Position numbers and translations under genes: made by a program
NCBI GenBank assembly: GCA_021404945.1
Contig: QWHO01000043.1
Location: 1 to 35,555 of the forward strand
Direction of reading: 5' to 3'
Source of the DNA: a bacterium CPR1
GTDB lineage: Bacteria > Vulcanimicrobiota > Xenobia > Xenobiales > QWHO01
Length of the DNA: 35,555 nucleotides
Notes under the pieces: model-generated
What the model was told of the DNA's origin: nothing
Seen by the model: only the letters and a program-made list of their open reading frames with translations
Databases searched by the model: none
Shown here: one piece after another, positions 30,792 through 35,555 of the stretch
Position numbering within the stretch: position 1 is the stretch's first letter
Layout of the letters: each line of letters starts with the position of its first letter

Positions 30792-33446
30792 ATGAAAGGC
30801 GCCGAAATTCGCCAATCCTTCCTCGACTTCTTCAAGGAGCGCGGTCACGACATCGTTCCCAGCGCCCCGGTTGTGCCCCACGATGATCCCACGTTGCTCT
30901 TCACCAATGCCGGCATGAACCAGTTCAAGCCTTTTTTCCTGGGCCAGGCCACCCCGGCCAACCGGCGCATCGCCGACACCCAGAAGTGTATCAGGGTCTC
31001 GGGCAAGCACAACGACCTCGAGGAGGTTGGTCACGATACCTACCACCATACCTTTTTCGAGATGCTGGGTAACTGGTCCATCGGGGACTACTACAAGAGC
31101 GAAGCCATCTCATGGGCCTGGGAGTTGCTGACGAAGGTCTGGAAGATTCCGAAGCAACGGCTTCACGCGACCGTTTTCGGGGGTGACGAGCAGGTGCCGG
31201 CGGACGAGGAGGCGGTTTCTCTCTGGCAAGAGGTCACCGACATCGACCACGGCCACATCCATCGCTTCGGCCGCAAGGACAACTTCTGGATGATGGGCGA
31301 GACCGGCCCCTGCGGGCCTTGTTCGGAGATCCACATCGACCTGACCCCCGATTGCTCGGGCGGCAAGCTCGTCAACGCTGGCTCCCCGCTGGTCATGGAG
31401 CTGTGGAACCTGGTGTTCATTCAGTTCAACGCCGAGGAAGGCGGGGGGCTGCGCGAGCTACCGGCCAAGCACGTCGACACCGGCATGGGTCTCGAGCGCG
31501 TCGCGGCCGTCATGGAGTGCACCGCTGGCTGTAAAGACTTCCAGTTGCCCATCTCCAACTATGATACGGAGATCTTCCAGCCCATCGTGCGCGAGCTGGT
31601 TTTGATGTCGGGCTGTCCGTACGCTCCCGGTCAGTCTGAGGACGAGCACTCCATCGCGATGCGGGTTTGTGCCGACCACATCCGCATGGTCAGCTTCAGC
31701 ATCGCTGACGGGGCCCTGCCCTCCAACGAGGGTCGGGGCTACGTGGTGCGCCGCCTCTTGCGCCGGGCCGCCCGCTACGGACGGAAACTGGGCTTCAAAG
31801 AGCCCTTCCTTTGGAAGCTGGTCAGTGTGCTCGACCGCACGATGGGCGACGCCTTCCCCGAAGTCCGCCGCGAGCGCGAGAAACTCGAGCGCATTCTCAA
31901 GGCCGAGGAGGAGTCGTTCAACCAGACTCTGGATCGAGGGTTGTCGCTCTTCCAGGAAGAGGCCGAGAAAGTCGAGGGCAAGAGCTTTCCCGGACATGTG
32001 GCCTTCAAGCTTTACGATACTTTCGGATTTCCGCGCGACCTTACCGAGGTGTTGGCCCGCGAGCGCGGGCTGGAAGTGGATGCGGCCGCCTTCGAAGCCC
32101 TCATGGCTGAGCAGAAGCTGCGCGCCCGCTCGGCTAAGGTAAAAACCGTTGTCAGCGCGGTCACCGAGGAGCTCAACCTCGCGCCAACCCCCTTCACTGG
32201 TTTCACCCGACTCGAGGAGTCCACCCGGGTGCTCCAGCGCCTGGGGAATGAAGTCATTTTAGAGAGAACCCCTTTCTACGGCGAGATGGGCGGCCAGGTG
32301 GGTGATACCGGTATTTTGCGCGCCATCGCGGGCGATTTCCGGGTCAGCGAAACGCGCAAGCAGGAAGGGGTTGTGCTCCACCATGTCGAGGGACCGGGGC
32401 TGCAGATCGGGGACGAGGTGCGCGCGGTCGTGGACCGCGACCGCCGCCTGGCGGTGGAGCGTCATCACACAGCCACCCACATTCTGCACAACGCACTGCG
32501 TCAGGTGCTCGGTAGCACCGTGCGCCAACAGGGCTCGCTGGTTGCCCCCGACCGGCTGCGCTTCGACTTCACGCATTATGAGGCGGTTCGTCCCGGCGAG
32601 CTGCGAGCCATCGAGCGCCTGATCAACGAGCATATCCTGGCCAATGAAGGCGTTTCCTGGTTCGAGATCCCTTACGACCAGAGACCCGACAGCGTCATCG
32701 CCTTCTTCGGGGACAAGTATGGTAAGGAGGTTCGGGTGGTCAAGATCGGGGGCCTGGGAGTGGGCGAGCTGCCCGAGCCGGCCTTCGATGGCTACTCGAT
32801 GGAGCTTTGCGGCGGTACGCACACCCTGCGCACCGGCCAGCTCGGTCCCTTTCGCTTCGTACACGAGAGCGCCATCGCGGCCGGGGTCCGTCGTGTCGAA
32901 GCGGTCTGCGGCCTGGCGGCCGTGGAGGCCTACGAGCGCGACCGTGAGATTCTCGAGAACCTGTGCCGGCGGCTGACCTCGCCGCCGGCCGAGCTGGAGA
33001 GACGCCTGGAGCAGCTGCTCGAGAGCCAGAAAAAACTGGAGAAGGAGCTGGAGACCCTGAGGTTGGCCGCAGCCGGCTCGCAGGTGGGAGACCTTCTGAG
33101 CCAGCAAAAAGAGGTGGAGGGCGTACCAGTGCTCGCCGTTTCGGCCGGCGACGGAGATGCTGAGTACCTGCGCAAACTTGCTGACGCTTTGCGCCCAAAG
33201 TTCCACGGCGTGGCCGTGCTGGGCGCCACCTCGGGAGGCAAGGTGTCCCTGCTGGCCCTGGTGGACAAGGAACTGACCAAGAAAGGCCTCCACGCGGGGA
33301 ACCTCATTCGCGAGGTGGCCCGTCAGGTGGGCGGGGGTGGCGGTGGGCGCCCCGACCTGGCCGAGGCCGGTGGCAAGGACCCCTCGCGGCTGGAGGCGGC
33401 CCTGGCCAGCGTTGGCGAGCTGGTGAAAGGGCAGAAGAATGGGTAG
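30792..33446 (+). CDS. alaS: Alanyl-tRNA synthetase
   Basis: This 884-residue full-length class II synthetase charges tRNA-Ala. The catalytic domain starts EIRQSFLDFFKERGHDIVPSAP and has FTNAGMNQFK, NDLEEVGHDTYHHTFFEMLGNWS and HVDTGMGLERVAAVM. The editing domain has the zinc motif HHTATH (558-563) and CGGTH (673-677). The C-terminal Ala domain carries a coiled coil (LERRLEQLLESQKKLEKELETL) and ends with the glycine-rich GGGGGGRPDLAEAGGKDP. The ATG has AAAGG nearby upstream. The following exported gene overlaps its last 8 nt. Confidence 0.98.
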   Translation: MKGAEIRQSFLDFFKERGHDIVPSAPVVPHDDPTLLFTNAGMNQFKPFFLGQATPANRRIADTQKCIRVSGKHNDLEEVGHDTYHHTFFEMLGNWSIGDYYKSEAISWAWELLTKVWKIPKQRLHATVFGGDEQVPADEEAVSLWQEVTDIDHGHIHRFGRKDNFWMMGETGPCGPCSEIHIDLTPDCSGGKLVNAGSPLVMELWNLVFIQFNAEEGGGLRELPAKHVDTGMGLERVAAVMECTAGCKDFQLPISNYDTEIFQPIVRELVLMSGCPYAPGQSEDEHSIAMRVCADHIRMVSFSIADGALPSNEGRGYVVRRLLRRAARYGRKLGFKEPFLWKLVSVLDRTMGDAFPEVRREREKLERILKAEEESFNQTLDRGLSLFQEEAEKVEGKSFPGHVAFKLYDTFGFPRDLTEVLARERGLEVDAAAFEALMAEQKLRARSAKVKTVVSAVTEELNLAPTPFTGFTRLEESTRVLQRLGNEVILERTPFYGEMGGQVGDTGILRAIAGDFRVSETRKQEGVVLHHVEGPGLQIGDEVRAVVDRDRRLAVERHHTATHILHNALRQVLGSTVRQQGSLVAPDRLRFDFTHYEAVRPGELRAIERLINEHILANEGVSWFEIPYDQRPDSVIAFFGDKYGKEVRVVKIGGLGVGELPEPAFDGYSMELCGGTHTLRTGQLGPFRFVHESAIAAGVRRVEAVCGLAAVEAYERDREILENLCRRLTSPPAELERRLEQLLESQKKLEKELETLRLAAAGSQVGDLLSQQKEVEGVPVLAVSAGDGDAEYLRKLADALRPKFHGVAVLGATSGGKVSLLALVDKELTKKGLHAGNLIREVARQVGGGGGGRPDLAEAGGKDPSRLEAALASVGELVKGQKNG

Positions 33447-34131
33447 ACTCGCCTTGCTGCTCGTGCTGGCCCTGGCCGGGGTGGCTCTGGCCCGAATCCA
33501 GGTCACCAGCCCCAAGATCAGCGAGACCAGGCCTCGCTATTCTATCGAGATCGTCTATCCACGTGTGTCCGTCCCGGGCAACCATAAGGCCACCCGCATG
33601 ATCAACGAGGTGCTGGATCGGGAGGCTCAAGCCCAGGTGGCCAGTTTCCGCAAGGACTTCAACGAGAGCGGAAAGGAGATGCCGGCGGAGATTCCGCCCT
33701 GGAGCCTGACCTCGTCTTTTACCGAAGAGTACCAGACGGACCGTTTTCTGGTTTTCCTGCAGTCCGGCTATCTTTATACCGGCGGCGCCCACGGCATGCC
33801 GCTGTTGGACGCCTTCATTTTCGATCTGGCCAGCGGCAAGAGATTGACCATGGCCGACCTGTACCTGCCGGGCTACCTTGACGTGCTGAGTCGCTTTACG
33901 CGTCGCAAGCTGCAGGCAGACAAAGATCTGATCGGCGAGGCAGATTGGGTCATCACCGGCACCGAGCCCAAGCCAGAGAACTTCACGGTGGTCTTTCCAA
34001 CCGCGAAGGGCCTGCAGGTGGTCTTCCCCCCCTACCAGGTGGCGGCCTATGCCTCCGGAATGCCCAGGGTGCTGGTGCCCTTCTCCGAGCTGGCCAGCCT
34101 GGCCCGGCCCGGCACTCCCACCAGGCCCTGA
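33439..34131 (+). CDS. Exported DUF3298/RsiV-like protein
   Basis: This is a 230-residue protein with a signal peptide (MGRLALLLVLALAGVALA). The body has the layout of the DUF4163/DUF3298 family: an N-terminal strand-helix part with YSIEIVYPRVS and ATRMINEVLDREAQAQVASF, then FLVFLQSGYLYTGGAHGMPLLDAFIFDLASGKRLTMADLY, whose GGAHG motif is diagnostic, and a final VVFPPYQVAAYASGMPRVLVPFSEL. Members include lysozyme-binding RsiV-type domains and the accessory domain of peptidoglycan deacetylases, but most are of unknown role. It is translationally coupled to alaS (8-nt overlap). Confidence 0.85.
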   Translation: MGRLALLLVLALAGVALARIQVTSPKISETRPRYSIEIVYPRVSVPGNHKATRMINEVLDREAQAQVASFRKDFNESGKEMPAEIPPWSLTSSFTEEYQTDRFLVFLQSGYLYTGGAHGMPLLDAFIFDLASGKRLTMADLYLPGYLDVLSRFTRRKLQADKDLIGEADWVITGTEPKPENFTVVFPTAKGLQVVFPPYQVAAYASGMPRVLVPFSELASLARPGTPTRP

Positions 34132-34412
34132 TCGGGTCTGATTCCAGGGGTCCGAAAGCTGGGGTCACCCATCCAGCCCTTCTTGCTCTGGCCGGGTTTG
34201 TGGCCAGAGGTGAATTTCTCGAGATCCGAGTCCACGTAGTGGGAGTCCACGTAAGTTGAGCTTGAGCCGCTTGTGACCGCAGCTTTCGCAGGCGATATGG
34301 CGCAGGCGCGTGGGATCGTTGACCAGCCCGTCCGCCCGAGTGATGTGTCCCCGCAGCGTGGTGGTCTACAGCCCGCTCGACCCGCAGGCCAGAGCCGAGG
34401 TGGAAGAGCTGG
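34132..34412. other. Gene-poor stretch with possible decayed coding fragments
   Basis: No intact gene here that I can support. On the minus strand, a stretch around 34240-34365 reads TLRGHITRADGLVNDPTRL and HIACESCGHKRLKLNL, with high GC at third positions. It has no start and is preceded by a stop at 34366-34368. It may be a broken remnant of a zinc-ribbon protein. A 15-bp period direct repeat (GAGTCCACGTA at 34228-34238 and 34243-34253) lies inside it. Confidence 0.35.
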
Positions 34413-34568
34413 TCACGGCGGCCGCCGGTCACAATGGTTCTTGCCTTCAATGGTCTGAATGCTCTGGCAGTGGGGACAAAAAGATGGTGGCCGCCTGGCC
34501 GACCCCTCCCCAAATCGCGTGAGGCAGTGGCCGCAGGCCTCGCTGATCCCCTCGCAGAGTCGTCCCAT
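34413..34568 (-). CDS. Possible small zinc-ribbon protein (may be truncated)
   Basis: A 51-residue ORF starts at the ATG at 34568, with an excellent GGGAGG ribosome binding site 8 nt upstream. It reads MGRLCEGISEACGHCLTRFG and then SFCPHCQSIQTIEGKNHC. The paired CxxC-like knuckles suggest a zinc ribbon. It stops at 34413. Possible continuation with another CESCGH knuckle lies in a different frame further down (34240-34365), so this may be the intact start of a gene broken by frameshifts. I cannot exclude that it is chance. The good ribosome binding site and cysteine spacing are the reasons to list it. Confidence 0.4.
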   Translation of the reverse strand: MGRLCEGISEACGHCLTRFGEGSARRPPSFCPHCQSIQTIEGKNHCDRRPP

Positions 34569-34642
34569 GAAGAAACCTCCCTGGTCCCGCGGGAGGAGTC
34601 CTCTCCCGGGGAAGAATGTTACCAGGTGCCCGGGCGCTAGGA

Positions 34643-34683
34643 GCGCAGCCGGAAACCCCCTTGACACAGTTTTCCGGCTGCGC
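34643..34683. repeat. Strong 13-bp hairpin
   Basis: GCGCAGCCGGAAA (34643-34655) and its exact complement TTTCCGGCTGCGC (34671-34683) flank a 15-nt loop that contains TTGACA. Next to it is a second inverted pair, CGCGAC (34681-34686) and GTCGCG (34696-34701). There is no T-run, so it is not a standard intrinsic terminator in either direction. It sits 75 nt upstream of the small zinc-ribbon ORF and 10 nt upstream of the first structured repeat element. Confidence 0.8.
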
Positions 34684-34710
34684 GACGCCAAACATGTCGC
34701 GTAAGCTAGA

Positions 34711-34802
34711 AGTTCGGCCGCCTACAACATCTTGTGGTGGCGGAGGCGGGGCCCCCGAGGGCGTAGCCCTTCCGATACCGCAATGGGGTTTGCGGCCGGA
34801 CT
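34711..34802 (+). repeat. Structured palindromic element, copy 1
   Basis: This is a 92-bp element with near-complementary ends (AGTTCGGCCGC at the left, GCGGCCGGACT at the right) and the shared core TTGTGGTGGCGGAGGCGGGG. Inside are further stems: ACAA/TTGT around CATC, AGGGC/GCCCT around GTA, and CCGCAA/TTGCGG around TGGGGT. The one end mismatch is a U-G wobble if transcribed from the plus strand, but an A-C clash on the minus strand. The same element recurs at 35203-35284, about 490 bp away in the same orientation. It may be a structured RNA or an intergenic repeat family; I do not recognise it. Confidence 0.75.
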
Positions 34803-34865
34803 ATTCGTCCCGGGTAAATCTAGAGGCTTCGCGGCTGGAAAGAAGCGACGCCCAACGGGGGCCCG

Positions 34866-35180
34866 ATGAAGAGACCTTCCAAACCCGACCCTAACATGGA
34901 GCAGTGGATCGACGCGCGCCAGAAGCACCGGCTGACTAACGAGCAGGTGCAGATGGCTCGCGAGCTGGGGCTGAACCCGCGCCGACTGGATCAGGTATCG
35001 GGAGACAAGCCCCTGGCACAGTATCTGGCCGCCCTCTACCGCGAACGTTTCGGCCGCGACTGCCCGGAAGAAGTCGTTTCCATCGAGCAGATGGCTCGCA
35101 ACCAGGAGTTGGAGAAAATGCGCCGCCTCGAGCAGAGGCGTCGAGCCCGCGCGGCCAACGCAGACAAGCCACCACAGTAA
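34866..35180 (+). CDS. Conserved hypothetical protein (MKRPSKPDPN family)
   Basis: This 104-residue basic soluble protein starts MKRPSKPDPNMEQWIDARQK, followed by LTNEQVQMARELGLNPRRLDQV. I recall a widespread small-protein family with the same pattern (W-I-E/D-A-R-x-x-H, Q-V-Q-M-A-R-E-L-G-x-N-P) in many unrelated bacteria, of unknown function. The N-terminal half resembles a helix-turn-helix-like or nucleic-acid-binding helical domain. The C-terminus is a long charged helix (ELEKMRRLEQRRRARAAN). No strong ribosome binding site is visible. It is flanked on both sides by the structured repeat element. Confidence 0.8.
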   Translation: MKRPSKPDPNMEQWIDARQKHRLTNEQVQMARELGLNPRRLDQVSGDKPLAQYLAALYRERFGRDCPEEVVSIEQMARNQELEKMRRLEQRRRARAANADKPPQ

Positions 35181-35202
35181 ACGACGGCCAGGTTCTCTCC
35201 AG

Positions 35203-35284
35203 GGAAGTCCGGCCGCCTGCAATATCTTGTGGTGGCGGAGGCGGGGGTCCTCCGACACCCCATGGGGTTTGCGGCCGGACTTCC
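35203..35284 (+). repeat. Structured palindromic element, copy 2
   Basis: This is the second copy of the element at 34711. Its ends are a perfect 14-bp inverted repeat (GGAAGTCCGGCCGC at 35203-35216, GCGGCCGGACTTCC at 35271-35284). The core TTGTGGTGGCGGAGGCGGGG is identical to copy 1. The variable arm differs: GGAGG/CCTCC and CCCCATGGGG replace the AGGGC/GCCCT and CCGCAA/TTGCGG stems. In the small ACAA/TTGT stem, A is changed to G, which keeps pairing (G-U) only in a plus-strand transcript. It begins 23 nt after the stop of the small conserved gene. Confidence 0.8.
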
Positions 35285-35299
35285 AGGGAGCGCTCCCTG
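35284..35299. repeat. Perfect 16-bp palindrome
   Basis: CAGGGAGCGCTCCCTG is a perfect palindrome that abuts the right end of element copy 2. It could be an extra stem of that element, a protein-binding site, or part of a terminator for the upstream gene. There is no T-run after it. Confidence 0.7.
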
Positions 35300-35469
35300 A
35301 GCCAGCCACTTTGAAGGGACAGCAGCGCCGAGCAAAACAGCCGGATCAGGCTTGAATTTTCAGAGGGGCCGAAACCGCTGTTCAGGAGTTTCCCAACCGA
35401 ATGCTCTCAGGTTCGGCGACCAACACTACACTCCATTCCCGTTTTTCCGCGCGGCACCTCATCTAGCTC
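35300..35469. other. Intergenic region, nothing specific seen
   Basis: 170 nt between the palindrome and the stop of the right-edge gene. I see no gene, tRNA or convincing promoter. The TTTTT at about 35444-35448 lies downstream of the minus-strand stop but is oriented as an A-run for that transcript, so it gives no terminator. Confidence 0.4.
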
Positions 35470-35555
35470 TCAGTTGCCGCCGCCACTGTTGCCGCCGCCA
35501 CTGTTGCCGCCGCCACTGTTGCCGCCGCCACTGTTGCCGCCGCCACTGTTGCCGC
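35470..35555 (-). CDS. C-terminal tail of a gene with Gly-Gly-Gly-Asn-Ser repeats (partial)
   Basis: On the minus strand the frame entering from the right edge reads repeated GGGNS units and ends GGGN followed by TGA (35470-35472). A stop directly after the last repeat, and a unit that is a plausible flexible tail, support this strand and frame. The plus-strand alternatives (Leu-Leu-Pro-Pro-Pro or Val-Ala-Ala-Ala-Thr repeats) have no start in the window. Low-complexity Gly/Asn/Ser tails are common in secreted or surface proteins. The rest of the gene is outside the window, so identity is unknown. Confidence 0.5.
   Translation of the reverse strand, partial: GNSGGGNSGGGNSGGGNSGGGNSGGGN
35473..35555. 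repeat. 15-bp tandem repeat, more than five copies
   Basis: The unit GTTGCCGCCGCCACT repeats five times without any mismatch (35473-35547) and a sixth copy is cut by the window edge. The unit length is a multiple of three, so copy-number change keeps the frame. This fits a coding minisatellite that may vary between strains. Confidence 0.95.

Noticed and set aside
34310-34522. Plus-strand ORF with SVVVYSPLDPQARAEVEELV
   Set aside because: The short segment looks protein-like but the frame loses quality on both sides and it overlaps the better-supported minus-strand zinc-ribbon ORF.
34661-34690. TTGACA as a promoter -35 box
   Set aside because: It lies in a hairpin loop and no -10-like sequence follows at 16-18 nt on the plus strand.
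35473-35555. CRISPR array
   Set aside because: The 15-bp unit repeats without spacers and keeps a coding frame; it is a coding minisatellite.

Overview
The window is high-GC bacterial chromosome with dense coding and many 4-nt stop/start overlaps. It has no tRNA, rRNA, phage, insertion sequence or CRISPR array that I can recognise. Household genes (nadE, uvrC, rapZ, yvcK, the mre/mrd cell-shape cluster, alaS) sit among lineage-specific hypotheticals. The order uvrC-rapZ-yvcK and a YvcK with N-terminal membrane helices point towards an uncultured, poorly sampled phylum on the Terrabacteria side. This is only a hint and I do not assign a phylum. Several single-frame breaks (mreB2, the CBS protein, the end of nadE) could be true decay or assembly error.

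Layout. Positions 1-7475 (minus strand) hold one apparent operon read right to left: VWA protein, pyruvate-kinase-like enzyme, glutamine-dependent NAD synthetase, single-domain response regulator, small membrane protein, exported TPR-CHAT peptidase, and a truncated gene leaving the window. An AT-rich divergent promoter region separates it from an LLM-type oxidoreductase (7584-8474, plus), which converges on a small acidic protein. Positions 8907-15892 (plus) hold two tandem S41/PDZ proteases followed by uvrC, rapZ and yvcK. Then come a proline-rich protein with a possible UBA/CUE-like tail and, convergent to it, two nucleoside/BMP-type ABC permeases without their ATPase.

Positions 19481-25498 (plus) are the rod-shape/elongasome cluster: an MreB-like protein, a second MreB-like protein whose C-terminal half is in one reading frame with MreC (a natural MreB-MreC fusion, interrupted by a frameshift with internal deletion), MreD, PBP2 and RodA. 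A 34-bp tandem repeat with a matching inverted copy follows. Positions 25706-30693 carry two hypotheticals, a frameshifted CBS-pair protein, an S46 dipeptidyl-peptidase and a divergent flavoprotein monooxygenase. alaS and a DUF3298-like exported protein follow.

The last 1.4 kb is gene-poor. It has a possible small zinc-ribbon ORF, strong hairpins, and two copies of a structured palindromic element flanking a small conserved hypothetical. It ends with the C-terminal tail of a minus-strand gene encoding Gly-Gly-Gly-Asn-Ser repeats.

The most unusual item is the mre cluster: two divergent MreB paralogues, both with degenerate nucleotide-binding motifs, one apparently fused to the transmembrane scaffold MreC. 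The second is the pair of structured elements at 34711-34802 and 35203-35284, whose differences keep base pairing on only one strand.
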